From: an uncultured Collinsella sp. | GTDB lineage: Bacteria > Actinomycetota > Coriobacteriia > Coriobacteriales > Coriobacteriaceae | Reading direction: 5' to 3' | Length of the DNA: 64,000 nucleotides | Assembly (NCBI GenBank): GCA_900541645.1 | Contig: UQKQ01000002.1 | Span: forward strand, 62,001 to 126,000 | Part shown: one piece after another, positions 34,423 to 43,711 of the stretch | Layout: the number at the start of each line of letters is the position of its first letter | Position numbering within the stretch: the first letter of the stretch is position 1 | Notes under the pieces: model-generated | The model's database searches: none | What the model was told of the DNA's origin: nothing | The model's input: the letters and a program-made list of their open reading frames with translations, nothing else | Made by a program: the position numbers and the translations under genes

Positions 34423-35814
34423 CTACGCCGTCAACGGCGCCGGCTCATGCGGCTCGCCGTTCAGCTCGACGATGACCTGCGTGCCAACGCCCTCCTGGGA
34501 CTTCACGCGCATGCCAGAATCTTCTCCGTAAAAGAAATGGATGCGCTGAAGCACGTTAAAGAGCGCCAAGCCGCAGCCTCGTTTGATGGAGCTGTCGGCG
34601 GTAATGCTCTCGGGCTCCTCCAGGCGATGCTGCTCAAACAGATGCGCGCAGACCTCTTCGCTCATACCGATGCCATCGTCCTCGACGATGATCTCCAAAC
34701 CGTCATCGGTCTCGAAAGCCCTAACACGAATAGAAAGCGGCTCGGTCTCGCGCTGCGCGTGTTTGATGCAGTTTTCGAGCAACGGCTGCAAGATAAACGG
34801 CGGCACCATGCAATCGCGCACCTCAAAGTCGATATCGACCGAGACGCGCAAACGGCCGTCGCCATACCGGGCCTGCATAAGATTGATATAACGAGTACCC
34901 TGTTCCACCTCGTGCTCGAGCGTGGTGAGCGTATCGGAATCAGAAAGCGTCTGACGATAGTAATTGGAGAAGTCGATCAGCAGCGACCTGGCCTTGTCCG
35001 GCTCGGTACGTACGAGCGACACGATGGTGCTGATGGTGTTAAACAGAAAATGCGGGTCGACCTGCGACTGCAGGGCGCGCAGCTCCACGCGGGCCGTAAG
35101 CTCGTCCTGGCGCTCGAGCTCAAAGCTTGCAAGCTGCGTGGAAATGAGGTCGGCAAAGCCCGAGGCGAGCGCCGTCTGGCGCATATCGATGCTGCTCAGA
35201 CGGGGATAATACAGCTCGAGCGTGCCCACGCAATGCCCGCGCACGGTAAGCGGTGCGACAATACCGGCGCGCAGGCGCGGAAAGTAGCCACCCGTCTCGG
35301 TCGAGGCATCGCGCGAGAACACGCTTTGCTCACCGCTGTTGATCACATTGAGCGTGGTCCGCAGCACCACCGGGGTGCCCGCGGGGCATTTTGCCGAGTC
35401 CTCGCCCCAGCTTGCCAACACCTGCTTGCCGTCGGTAAAGCAGATGGCAGAGGCGATAGTTTCGGACAGGATGATCTTAGAGGCGCCCAGGGCAGCTTCG
35501 GGCGTAAGGCCGCGCGACGTGTAGGCGAATATTTTCGACGCGATGGCGAGCGTGCGGTCGGTAGCGCTCGATGTGAGGTCGTCGGGAACGACAAAGACGT
35601 ACGAGAAGAAGAAGCACAGCATGACCAAGCCGGCAATGACGACAACGGCCGGAACGGGATTGGGATTATCGGTTAGATCCCAGATGAGCAGCAGGATAAG
35701 CAGCGGAACGACGATACCGAGCAAGATGGCTTGAACCACATGCTGAGCGGTACGAAAGACCTTGGTAGAGTTGTAGCTCTTGCCCAGAATCAGCCTATTG
35801 AGATCCACCGTCAT
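34423..35814 (-). CDS. LytS-type sensor histidine kinase, second
   Basis: This 463-residue paralogue of the kinase at 28553-29896 has two membrane helices (about residues 25-48 and 58-80), a GAF-like segment, QVDPHFLFNTISTIV with the phosphorylated histidine, FILQPLLENCIKHAQ (N box) and EDDGIGMSEE. The start is ambiguous: ATG at 35814 touches AAGGAG, while GTG at 35808 has a better six-base spacing. A terminator separates it from the amidohydrolase gene. Conserved order kinase-regulator in both loci indicates duplication of a whole system. Confidence 0.9.
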   Translation of the reverse strand: MTVDLNRLILGKSYNSTKVFRTAQHVVQAILLGIVVPLLILLLIWDLTDNPNPVPAVVVIAGLVMLCFFFSYVFVVPDDLTSSATDRTLAIASKIFAYTSRGLTPEAALGASKIILSETIASAICFTDGKQVLASWGEDSAKCPAGTPVVLRTTLNVINSGEQSVFSRDASTETGGYFPRLRAGIVAPLTVRGHCVGTLELYYPRLSSIDMRQTALASGFADLISTQLASFELERQDELTARVELRALQSQVDPHFLFNTISTIVSLVRTEPDKARSLLIDFSNYYRQTLSDSDTLTTLEHEVEQGTRYINLMQARYGDGRLRVSVDIDFEVRDCMVPPFILQPLLENCIKHAQRETEPLSIRVRAFETDDGLEIIVEDDGIGMSEEVCAHLFEQHRLEEPESITADSSIKRGCGLALFNVLQRIHFFYGEDSGMRVKSQEGVGTQVIVELNGEPHEPAPLTA

Positions 35815-35841
35815 CTCCTTCTTACTGACGCACCCCATAGC

Positions 35842-35869
35842 AATAAAGAGGGCCGCAAGCGACCCTCTC
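35842..35869 (-). terminator. Terminator of the amidohydrolase operon
   Basis: On the minus strand the stem AGAGGGTCGC-TTGC-GGCCCTCT (one wobble) is followed by TTATTG. It lies between the amidohydrolase stop (35927) and the second kinase. Confidence 0.7.
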
Positions 35870-35926
35870 CATTGCATTATGCAATCAAATACTGTGTTTT
35901 ACATCAAGCCATCGATGAACGGTAGC

Positions 35927-37204
35927 TTAGGCGCTGTACTTGTTTGCCTCGCCGAAGGTGCCGGCCTCGACAATCCAGCCGTCCTTCATGATGACGTCCA
36001 TGTTGTCGGTGTTGAGCACGTGGATGTCGGCGGCGACGTCACCGTTGACGACCAGCAGGTCGGCGCACTTGCCGGCCTCGATGGAACCGGTCTCGTCCTC
36101 GATGTGGCACATCTTGGCACCGTTGAGGGTGGCGCAGGTGATGGTCTCGACCGGAGTGAAGCCGATCTTGTCGACGAACTCGTACATCTCCTCGATGGAG
36201 CAGGTGCCGTACGGGGTGACGAAGGAGAAGGAGTCAGAGCCGATCGTCATGACGACGCCGCGCTTCTTGGCCTCGCGCAGGCAGTCGTAGTTGCGCTGCA
36301 GCTCCTTCTCGACCAGGGTACCCTTGTACTTGTCGTGCAGCTCGGGGACGTAGACGGGCGGATAGGTGGCGTACCAGGTGGGCAGGAAGGCGATCGTCGG
36401 GGTGAAGAAGGTACCCTGCTCGGCCATGAGGTCCATGGTGCGCTCATCGATATCGAAGCCGTGAATCAGCTGCTCGCAGCCAAAGCGAACGGAATCGTAG
36501 GCAGCGGCGTGGTTGTTGTAGCAGTGGCTCCACACGGGGATACCGACCATCTTTGCCTCTTCGACCACGGCCTGGATCTCCTCGGAGCAATAGTGCTGGT
36601 CACGACCGGAGTCCCAGCGCCAGATGCCGCCACCGGTAGCCCAGATCTTGATGGCATCGGGGTTCTCGCGCAGGCGACGGCGGACGGCCTTGCGCAGATC
36701 CCAAGGACCATCGACCTGGTCGCCCCAGGGGTGGGATTCCTTGTTGAGCTCCTGGGTGCAGTGGTGAGAGTCGCCGTGACCGGCAACGCGGCAGAAGCCC
36801 AGGCCGGTGGCCAGAACGCGCGGGCCCTTAAAGACGCCCTTGTCGATGCAGTCGCGGATCTGGATACCAAAGCGGCCGATCTCGCAGACGGTGGTGAGAC
36901 CGTGGGTGAGGCAGTCGTAGGCCTGCTTGACGGCGACGGCCTGCTTCTCGAGGAGCGGCTGCATGACCCAGTCGGTGTCATCGTCGGTCAGGTTGCCCGA
37001 GAAGTGCAGGTGGGTGTCGATCAGGCCGGGAAGGACGGTCTTGCCGGCGGCGTCGATAACCTCAACGCCCTCGGGAAGGTCCTGCATGACACCGGCGTAC
37101 TCGATCTTGCCATTGTCGTCGACGAGAACGAGGGAGTTCTCGACCGGCTCGGCACCGGTACCGTCGATGAGCTTGCCGCCAACGATTGCATACTTAGTGG
37201 ACAT
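35927..37204 (-). CDS. Amidohydrolase-superfamily metal-dependent hydrolase
   Basis: This 425-residue protein has the amidohydrolase barrel ligands: LPGLIDTHLHFSGN near residue 60, WSHCYNNHAAAYD near 230, LIHGFDIDERT near 250 and IGSDSFSFVTPYGT near 330. It belongs to the imidazolonepropionase/prolidase-like group (cyclic amide, peptide or urea-type substrates), but the substrate is not visible. GGAGGA precedes the ATG. It is 131 bases downstream of an amino-acid permease on the same strand, so it probably hydrolyses an imported amino-acid derivative or dipeptide. Confidence 0.88.
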   Translation of the reverse strand: MSTKYAIVGGKLIDGTGAEPVENSLVLVDDNGKIEYAGVMQDLPEGVEVIDAAGKTVLPGLIDTHLHFSGNLTDDDTDWVMQPLLEKQAVAVKQAYDCLTHGLTTVCEIGRFGIQIRDCIDKGVFKGPRVLATGLGFCRVAGHGDSHHCTQELNKESHPWGDQVDGPWDLRKAVRRRLRENPDAIKIWATGGGIWRWDSGRDQHYCSEEIQAVVEEAKMVGIPVWSHCYNNHAAAYDSVRFGCEQLIHGFDIDERTMDLMAEQGTFFTPTIAFLPTWYATYPPVYVPELHDKYKGTLVEKELQRNYDCLREAKKRGVVMTIGSDSFSFVTPYGTCSIEEMYEFVDKIGFTPVETITCATLNGAKMCHIEDETGSIEAGKCADLLVVNGDVAADIHVLNTDNMDVIMKDGWIVEAGTFGEANKYSA

Positions 37205-37280
37205 GGTTCCTCCTTATGGATCCATATAGTGGGCGAGGCCGCGTTGGGTTAAGGCCTCACAAAACTACCCAAGTGGTGCC

Positions 37281-37313
37281 GGGTTCGGTGCGCGGGAGAG
37301 AGGGCCCCGCGCA
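37281..37313. repeat. Intercistronic hairpin between permease and amidohydrolase
   Basis: Arms GGTGCGCGGG and CCCGCGCACC enclose about 12 bases. It lies 3' of the permease stop and lacks a T-tract, so partial termination or message processing is possible. Confidence 0.55.
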
Positions 37314-37335
37314 CCCGATCCGCCCCGGCTAGGCG

Positions 37336-38787
37336 TTATTTTTTGCGGGAATTGGTGAAGGCCATGAGGGCCAGGCCAACAGCCAGCCAGCCGATCACGA
37401 TGCTCCACTCCACCATGTTGAGGGAGGCGGGAGAGAACGGGATCACGAGCAGGCCAATGATGGTGCCGCAGGCAACGATAGCGAGGCTGATGCCAAACTT
37501 GCCACCGGGCACCTCGTAGGGACGAGGCAGGTCGGGCTCGGTGAAGCGCATGCGCAGGCAAGCGAGGGCGACCATGCCGCAGGAGAAGATGAAGGCGAGA
37601 GCCGACACGTTGGTCAGAGGGATGAGCATGTTCTTGCCCAGGAACGGACCGACGACGGTGATGACGCCCAGAACGACGCAGGCGAGCTTGGGAGCGCCGG
37701 ACTTGGGATCGACCTCGGCAAACTTCTCGGGCAGCTGGCCCTTGCGGCCCATGGCGAGCATGATGCGGCTCGTGGCGCCGTAGAAGGAGTTCATCGGGCC
37801 CATGGGTCCAAGCGTGGCGATGACGAGCATGGCCAGGTACAGGAGCATGTTGATGCCCTTGAGGCAGGCAAGCGCGGGAACCGGGCTCTTAACAAACTCG
37901 TGCCAGTCAAGGATAGTGCCGAACGAGTAGATGCAGACCATGTAGAAGCCGCCGGCGGCCAGCAGGGCCAGGGAGATGATCTTACCGAACTTGTTCCAGT
38001 TGAGGCCCTCGGCTGCTTCCTCAGCCTGCTGAGGAATGGTGTCGAAGCCGGCGTAGAAGAACGGGGTCAGAACCAGGACCGACACGATACCGGCGAACAG
38101 GCTGGTGCCCTCGGTAGCGGGCTTGCCGCCGCCAGCACCGGTGACCTGGGAGAACACGGGCATGGCGTTGTCCGGCGAACCGGTGAACAGCGAGACGCCC
38201 ATGGCGAGCAGCATGCCGCAGAGCAGGGCCTTGGTCAGGAAGGCCTGCAGCTTGGCGGCCGAGCTGGCACCGCGGAAGTTGAGGAAGATGACGTAGGTTG
38301 CAAAGCCGAGCGCGATCAGCGTCGGGAACAGGTAAACGTCGGCGCCCAGGATGGTGTAGAGCTTGACGGCGCGCAGCCACTCAAGGCCTGGCAGGCTGCC
38401 GAACATCTCGGACACGAGAGTCGAGATGGCGATGGCCTCCCACGGGCACAGGATGCCGTTGCCCAAGGCCAAAAGCCATCCGGTGATGTAGCTCATCGTA
38501 CGGCCAAAGCTACGATCGACATACTCGACGATGCCGCCCGAAATGGGGATAGCAGCCGTGAGCTCACCGAAAACAGCTCCGACGGGCACGAGGAAGATTG
38601 CGCCCAAGAGGAATGCAATCATAGCGGGAACGGGACCGCCGCCCACGACCATCCAGTCGCCGACCTGCAGAACCCAACCGGTACCGATGATGGCACCGAA
38701 ACCGATGGTGAAGAAGTTCCAGAGCGAAAGCGTTTTCTTCATGCCGCCGTTGTCCTCGACTGCAACTTCTGCGTTCTTGTCCGCCAT
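37336..38787 (-). CDS. APC-family amino acid permease
   Basis: This 483-residue permease has twelve membrane helices. The first contains the substrate-binding GFGAIIGTGWVLQVG near residue 30, and the sixth contains FFYAGFDTIPQQAEE near residue 230, both typical of APC-superfamily transporters. It imports amino acids or a derivative, probably for the amidohydrolase downstream. GGAGGGG lies four bases before the ATG at 38787. The upstream region contains a GC-rich hairpin (38832-38855), which could be a leader structure. Confidence 0.92.
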   Translation of the reverse strand: MADKNAEVAVEDNGGMKKTLSLWNFFTIGFGAIIGTGWVLQVGDWMVVGGGPVPAMIAFLLGAIFLVPVGAVFGELTAAIPISGGIVEYVDRSFGRTMSYITGWLLALGNGILCPWEAIAISTLVSEMFGSLPGLEWLRAVKLYTILGADVYLFPTLIALGFATYVIFLNFRGASSAAKLQAFLTKALLCGMLLAMGVSLFTGSPDNAMPVFSQVTGAGGGKPATEGTSLFAGIVSVLVLTPFFYAGFDTIPQQAEEAAEGLNWNKFGKIISLALLAAGGFYMVCIYSFGTILDWHEFVKSPVPALACLKGINMLLYLAMLVIATLGPMGPMNSFYGATSRIMLAMGRKGQLPEKFAEVDPKSGAPKLACVVLGVITVVGPFLGKNMLIPLTNVSALAFIFSCGMVALACLRMRFTEPDLPRPYEVPGGKFGISLAIVACGTIIGLLVIPFSPASLNMVEWSIVIGWLAVGLALMAFTNSRKK

Positions 38788-39142
38788 TGTTCCCCTCCTT
38801 TCCTTTTTGACGCCCCCTGGCGTCACCCCTTGCGCGGTCCGTTTTGCCGCGCGCTTTTATTCCATGGCTTTAAGATACGGCCTTGGCGCAGCAGCGCCGC
38901 TCGCAGCTCGACCGAAGGCAGAACTGCAAAACGAGCGGCACCGTTTTTGGGACGAACGGCGGGAGACGTCATTCGTCTTGGACGCTTTCATCTTGTCTGC
39001 TTTTGAATACCTGTTGCCGTGACGCTTGGCGCGCGGCGCGGCAACGTTCATACCATTTGTCAGGCTTTTGGCGCACATACCCATGTGTCGCGCATCTTTT
39101 TATGTAGGATAGACAAGTTACACACGAGGCAAGGTGATTCGA

Positions 39143-40144
39143 ATGGCATACGGATACAATGACGGCGACCAACGGCCACAAAGCGTGCGCCTTGCCGGCC
39201 GCACCACGCCAACGCCCAGAAGCACCTCCGACAACGGCAACCAGCAGCGCCCCCAAGAGCAGCCCGGGGCTTCTTCTCGGCAACAAAGCCGTACCGTGCA
39301 ACAGTCAGACCGCGTGAGTACGAGCACACGCCAACGTCAGACCGACATATCGCAGCCGCGCCGCTACGATCGCCGTAAGACCGATTACTACGTTAAGCGC
39401 TCCTTTTCGCGACCTCAACGCGATCGCGGCAATTCCGCCCCTCGCCCCGCGTCGCATACCACAAGCCACGTGCTTCCGGCCCGCCGCCTACGCCTTGCGC
39501 TTTGCTCCATTGCCGCCTGCCTCGTCTTTGTGTTTTTGGGATCCTGTATCTCCCACGGATCAGCCGGTCTTGAGCCCACTGCCGAGGACAAGCTGCTTAA
39601 AGCTCCTGTCGCTCCCGGCTACTCCTTTGCGTTCTCGACCCCACGCTCGCAATGGCAGGCCGGCACCATGCCCCACATCTACCAAATTGACCCCGCATGG
39701 TCGGAGCTGCCCTATGCCGGTGGCACTATTCGCAAAAACGCTTGCGGTCCCACTTGCCTCACCATGGTCTATATCTTTAAGACCGGCCACACCGATAAGA
39801 CGCCGGTCGATATATGCGCACTGGCCGAAGCCGGCAACTACGCCCCCACTGGTGCCACCGAGTGGTCGTTTATGACAAACGGCGCGTGGCAGCTGGGCCT
39901 TAACGGAACGGAGCTCCATATCGATCGCAGCTCCATCACCCAGCCGCTGCGCTCGGGTGCGCCCATGATCGCATCGGTTCGTCCCGGCACCTTTACCAGT
40001 GTCGGACACTATATCGTGCTCTGGGGCATCGACGATGCCGATCAAGTGGGAGTCTACGACCCCAACTCGGCCAGCCGCAGCGCCCGCCGCTGGGGCGTCG
40101 TAGAAGTCCTCAACGAAATCGAAGCCATGTGGGCCTACTACTAG
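39143..40144 (+). CDS. Membrane-anchored C39-like peptidase-fold protein
   Basis: This 333-residue protein has about 110 N-terminal residues rich in Arg, Gln and Ser (probably disordered, cytoplasmic), one membrane helix (about 118-138, ending FLGSCISHG), then an extracellular papain-like C39 domain: the cysteine in RKNACGPTCLTMVYIF, the histidine in VGHYIVLWGIDD and the acid/amide in VYDPNS. All three catalytic positions are present. It could trim surface or secreted peptides. The start is ATG at 39143 with AAGGTG six bases upstream; GTG at 39134 is the alternative. It is monocistronic. Confidence 0.85.
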   Translation: MAYGYNDGDQRPQSVRLAGRTTPTPRSTSDNGNQQRPQEQPGASSRQQSRTVQQSDRVSTSTRQRQTDISQPRRYDRRKTDYYVKRSFSRPQRDRGNSAPRPASHTTSHVLPARRLRLALCSIAACLVFVFLGSCISHGSAGLEPTAEDKLLKAPVAPGYSFAFSTPRSQWQAGTMPHIYQIDPAWSELPYAGGTIRKNACGPTCLTMVYIFKTGHTDKTPVDICALAEAGNYAPTGATEWSFMTNGAWQLGLNGTELHIDRSSITQPLRSGAPMIASVRPGTFTSVGHYIVLWGIDDADQVGVYDPNSASRSARRWGVVEVLNEIEAMWAYY

Positions 40145-40177
40145 CCATTGGGGACACTCATTGGGGACAGACTTAAA

Positions 40178-40239
40178 TGAGTGGTCATTGGGGACGCTCT
40201 TGTTTGACTAGTCGTTTAAGAACGTCCCCAATGACTAGG
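40178..40239. repeat. GGGGACGTTCTT palindrome, type B copy 2
   Basis: Arms 40182-40201 and 40218-40237 pair at 18 of 20 positions and match those at 8455-8510; the centre GACTAGTC is also shared. Two further single copies of CATTGGGGAC precede it (40146-40170). It fills the gap between the C39-like gene and the arcC terminator. Confidence 0.75.
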
Positions 40240-40244
40240 TGAAT

Positions 40245-41290
40245 AGCAAAAGCCCCGCGGCCGGAGCGGGCTGCGGGGCTCATGAAGAGAGGCTAGTTTG
40301 TGGGCGCCTTGCCCGGCGCCCACGAGAGAGGCAACGGAGTAGGGACTACTCGTGGATGCGGGTACCGGAGAGGCCGGCCATGGTCTCGGCGGCCTTGTCC
40401 AGGGCGCCGATGATGCAGGTGCGGCCCTTGCGGGAGCGGGCGAACTTGATGGCGGCGCGGACCTTGGGCTCCATGGAGCCCTTGCCGAACTGGCCCTCGT
40501 CGGCCAGGCGCTCGGCCTCGTCGGCGGTGAGGTCCTCGAGCTCCTCCTGGTTGGGCTTGCCGAAGTTGATGGCGACATGCTCGACGGCGGTCAGCAGGAA
40601 CAGAACGTCGGCGTCGCAGTCCTCGGCCAGCAGCTCGCCGCCCAGGTCCTTGTCGATGACGGCGGGAACGCCCTTGTAGCAGCCCTTGTTCTCGTAGTCG
40701 CGGACGACGGGGATGCCGCCGCCACCGCAGGCGATGACGATGAACTCGTTGTCGAGCAGGTTGAGGATGGAGTCGGCCTCGACGATCTTCTTGGGATCGG
40801 GGGAAGCGACGACGCGACGCCAGCCGCGGCCGGAATCCTCGACGAAGACCTTGGAGGGATCCTCGGCCATGAACTCCTTGGCCTGCTCCTCGGTGTAGAA
40901 GGGGCCGATCGGCTTGGTCGGGTTCTTGAACGCGGGATCGTCCGGGTCGCACTCGATCTGGGTGACGACGGTGGCGGCGTGCCAGCGCTTGTAGCGCTTG
41001 TGCATCTCGCGGCCGATGCCCTGCTGCAGGTGATAGCCAATGTAGCCCTGGGACATGGCGCCGCACTCGGGCAGCGGCATCTCGGGGGTGCCGATGGCAT
41101 CGTGGGCGGCGGCGAAGGCGTTCTGGATCATGCCGACCTGCGGGCCGTTGCCGTGGGTGATGATGATCTCGTTGCCCTGCTCGATAAGACCAAGGAGAGC
41201 GTGGGCGGTGTTGCTCACGGCCTCGATCTGCTCGACGGGGTTGTTGCCGAGGGCGTTGCCGCCGAGGGCGACGACAATACGATCGGGCTT
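40245..41290. repeat. 1,046-bp near-identical direct repeat, copy 1 (arcC)
   Basis: Matched base for base against 47373-48418 I find one difference (G at 40259, A at 47387). It spans the arcC terminator, the 3' gap and all but the first five codons of arcC. The copies are 7,128 bp apart in direct orientation. Confidence 0.9.
40246..40280 (-). terminator. Terminator of the arc operon
   Basis: On the minus strand AGCCCCGCAGCC pairs with GGCCGCGGGGCT (one G-T pair in this copy), followed by TTTTGC. It lies about 65 bases after the arcC stop codon. Confidence 0.8.
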
Positions 41291-41308
41291 TCCGTACGGT
41301 TTACTCAT
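40346..41308 (-). CDS. arcC: Carbamate kinase, copy 1
   Basis: This 320-residue protein converts carbamoyl phosphate and ADP to ATP and carbamate, the energy-yielding last step of arginine deiminase fermentation. Visible motifs are VVALGGNALGNNP at the start, ITHGNGPQVGM near residue 58 and ACGGGGIPVVRD near 205. It is the last gene of arcD-arcA-arcB-arcC, 23 bases after arcB. It differs from the second copy at 47474-48436 in one residue (MSKPY versus MSKPL); upstream of the fifth codon the two loci are unrelated. Confidence 0.97.
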   Translation of the reverse strand: MSKPYGKPDRIVVALGGNALGNNPVEQIEAVSNTAHALLGLIEQGNEIIITHGNGPQVGMIQNAFAAAHDAIGTPEMPLPECGAMSQGYIGYHLQQGIGREMHKRYKRWHAATVVTQIECDPDDPAFKNPTKPIGPFYTEEQAKEFMAEDPSKVFVEDSGRGWRRVVASPDPKKIVEADSILNLLDNEFIVIACGGGGIPVVRDYENKGCYKGVPAVIDKDLGGELLAEDCDADVLFLLTAVEHVAINFGKPNQEELEDLTADEAERLADEGQFGKGSMEPKVRAAIKFARSRKGRTCIIGALDKAAETMAGLSGTRIHE

Positions 41309-41331
41309 AGTGTTCGTTCACTTCCCAGCTA

Positions 41332-42339
41332 CTAGCGAAGCGTCGCGTACATCATGGCCTTAATGGTATGCATGCGGTTCTCGGCCTCCTGGAACACGCG
41401 AGACTGCGCGCTCTCAAAGACCTCGTCGGAAACCTCCATCTCGGTCACGCCGAACTTCTCGGCAATCTCGGCGCCGATGGTGGTCTGCGTATCGTGGAAG
41501 CTCGGCAGGCAGTGCATAAAGATGGCGCCGGGGTTTGCCTTGGCCATGACCTCGGGCGTTACTCGATAGGGAGAGAGAAGATCGATTCGGCTCTTCCACA
41601 GCTCCTCAGCCTGGCCCATACCGACCCAAACGTCCGTATAGATCACGTCTGCATCCTTGACGCCCTCGTCGATATCCTCAGTGAGCTGGATCGTGCAGCC
41701 ATTCTGAGCGGCGATCTCCTGGCAGCGCTCAAGAAGCTCGGGATCGAAGTGCGTGGCGCCCTCGACATCGCCCTTGGGTCCGCAGGAGCAGAAGTTAATG
41801 CCGAGCTTGGCGCAGATAACCATCAGGGAGTCGCTGACGTTGCCCTGCTCCTTGCCCATATAGGTGAGCTTCATGCCGCGCGTGTCGCCAAACTCCTCAC
41901 GCATGGTAAGAATGTCGGCAAGGGCCTGGGTGGGATGGTACTCGTTGGTCAGACCGTTCCAGACGGGAACGCCAGCCTTGGCGGCAAGCTCCTCGACAAT
42001 AGACTGGTCGGAGCCGCGATACTCAATACCGTCATACATGCGACCGAGCACGCGGGCGGTATCCTCGATGGACTCTTTCTTGCCCATCTGCGACGAGCCG
42101 GGGTCGAGGTAGGTCACGCCCATACCCAGGTCCATACCGCCGACCTCGAAGGCACAGCGCGTGCGCGTGGAGGTCTTCTCAAACAGCAGGACAATGTTCT
42201 TGCCCTCGAGAAAGCGGTGCGGATAACCGGCACGCTTCATATCCTTGAAGTTCTTTGAGAGGTCGAGCATGTACTCGATTTCCTCGGACGTAAAGTCAAG
42301 CAGGGTAAGAACGCTTCGACCAGAAAGATTAAGAGCCAT
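41332..42339 (-). CDS. arcB: Ornithine carbamoyltransferase, catabolic
   Basis: This 335-residue enzyme carries the carbamoyl-phosphate loop FEKTSTRTRCAFE near residue 55, the ornithine loop with HCLPSFHDT near 275, and HPTQALADI near 130. In this operon it phosphorolyses citrulline to ornithine and carbamoyl phosphate. An anabolic ArgF role is possible but less likely by context. AAAGGA lies eight bases before the ATG at 42339. It lies 86 bases after arcA. Confidence 0.96.
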   Translation of the reverse strand: MALNLSGRSVLTLLDFTSEEIEYMLDLSKNFKDMKRAGYPHRFLEGKNIVLLFEKTSTRTRCAFEVGGMDLGMGVTYLDPGSSQMGKKESIEDTARVLGRMYDGIEYRGSDQSIVEELAAKAGVPVWNGLTNEYHPTQALADILTMREEFGDTRGMKLTYMGKEQGNVSDSLMVICAKLGINFCSCGPKGDVEGATHFDPELLERCQEIAAQNGCTIQLTEDIDEGVKDADVIYTDVWVGMGQAEELWKSRIDLLSPYRVTPEVMAKANPGAIFMHCLPSFHDTQTTIGAEIAEKFGVTEMEVSDEVFESAQSRVFQEAENRMHTIKAMMYATLR

Positions 42340-42425
42340 GATTTGAGTCCTTTCGATTGTTGGAACACACAAGGAGGGATGGGCGGCGCAGACGCACACG
42401 CGCCGCCCAGATACGCTAACGCTGA

Positions 42426-43670
42426 CTAGATTTCCTCACGCCAGAACGGCATGGTCATGCAGCGCGGGCCGCCGCGACCGCGAGAAAGCTCCTCGGAGGG
42501 AGCGACGAGCAGCTCGACGCCAGCCTTGTAAAGAGCATCGTTGGTGACAACGTTGCGCTCATACACGCAGACCTTGCCCGGTGCGACCGCAAGAGTGTTG
42601 GAACCATCGTTCCACTGCTCACGGGAGGCCTCGATCGGATCGCCGCCACCGCACTCAATCATGGTGATATGGTCCATACCCGTCGCAAGCTCGAGGATAT
42701 GCTGCAGGGTGCCCTCGAGTTCCTCGATATGCACCTCCCCCTCTGCATCGCCCTTGGTCAGGCGGTAGGCACGAAGCGTCTGGTAGATGCCGGGATAGAC
42801 CGTGAACTTATCGCGATCGACCTGCGTGCAGACGGTGTCGAGGTGCATGTAGGCGTAGCCGTGCGGGATCTTGATGGCATAGATGTTCTCGATTTCGGCC
42901 TCATCGGAACCCCAGAACATATTCTTGGCGAGCTCATCGATGGCCGCAGTCTGGGTGCGCTCGGAAATACCGATGGCGAGCGTCTTGGCGTTGATGTTGA
43001 GGATATCGCCGCCCTCGATATGCCACTCGCTGTTGTGGTCGTACCAGATGGGGCTACCGGCGTAATCGGGATGGTTGCGCAGCACCGTTTCGTAGAAGAT
43101 TACCTCGCGGTTGCGCTGATTCCAGTACATGCGGTTCATGGTAGCGCCCTTGCCCACGACAGCCAGAGGGTCACGGGAGAAATACGAGGCCGGCATGGGG
43201 AACAGCACCATATCGTCAGCCTTCAACTCCTCGCCGTCCATACTGGCAAGAGAACCGCCAACCTTGGGGATCTCGAGGTCGCGAACGTAGAGGCCGCCCA
43301 TGGCAGCAAGGACAAACTCCTTGTTGTCCTTAATCGAATCAAGCTTCTCGACAACGGCCTGGCGAAGGGCCGCGTTGGAGATGCCGGACTCACCCATGAA
43401 CTTCGTCATGAACTCTGCGCGAGTGCCCTCGACTTTGTCAAACGTCTCAGCGAGCAGCTCTTCCATATAGACGACCTCGGCGCCAGCGCCGCGAAGAAGG
43501 TCGGTAAACTGATCGTGCTCTTTCTGGGCATAGTCCAAATAGAACGCGTCGTGAATCCAGACGCGGTCGAAATCCTCCGCCTTCATGTTTACAAGATCCA
43601 TACCGGGGCGATGGACGCATACCTTCTTAAGGGCGCCAATCTCGCTATGAACGTTCAGTCCTTTGTTCAT
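42426..43670 (-). CDS. arcA: Arginine deiminase
   Basis: This 414-residue enzyme hydrolyses arginine to citrulline and ammonia. The active-site positions are present: DAFYLDYAQKEHD near residue 50, FSRDPLAVVG near 160, WHIEGGDIL near 220, YMHLDTVCT near 275, and the nucleophilic cysteine in GGPRCMTMPF at the C-terminus. An AAGGA ribosome site precedes the ATG. It is 41 bases downstream of the antiporter gene and is the canonical enzyme of the pathway, compared with the divergent paralogue at 45426. Confidence 0.97.
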   Translation of the reverse strand: MNKGLNVHSEIGALKKVCVHRPGMDLVNMKAEDFDRVWIHDAFYLDYAQKEHDQFTDLLRGAGAEVVYMEELLAETFDKVEGTRAEFMTKFMGESGISNAALRQAVVEKLDSIKDNKEFVLAAMGGLYVRDLEIPKVGGSLASMDGEELKADDMVLFPMPASYFSRDPLAVVGKGATMNRMYWNQRNREVIFYETVLRNHPDYAGSPIWYDHNSEWHIEGGDILNINAKTLAIGISERTQTAAIDELAKNMFWGSDEAEIENIYAIKIPHGYAYMHLDTVCTQVDRDKFTVYPGIYQTLRAYRLTKGDAEGEVHIEELEGTLQHILELATGMDHITMIECGGGDPIEASREQWNDGSNTLAVAPGKVCVYERNVVTNDALYKAGVELLVAPSEELSRGRGGPRCMTMPFWREEI

Positions 43671-43711
43671 CTCTATCCTTCTTTCTTACAACTGTATGTA
43701 GGGTTTTGCTT

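Noticed and set aside
38863..39021. A 52-codon plus-strand frame in the APC permease upstream region
   Set aside because: No ribosome site and biased composition; it resembles a recurring non-coding stretch rather than a gene.
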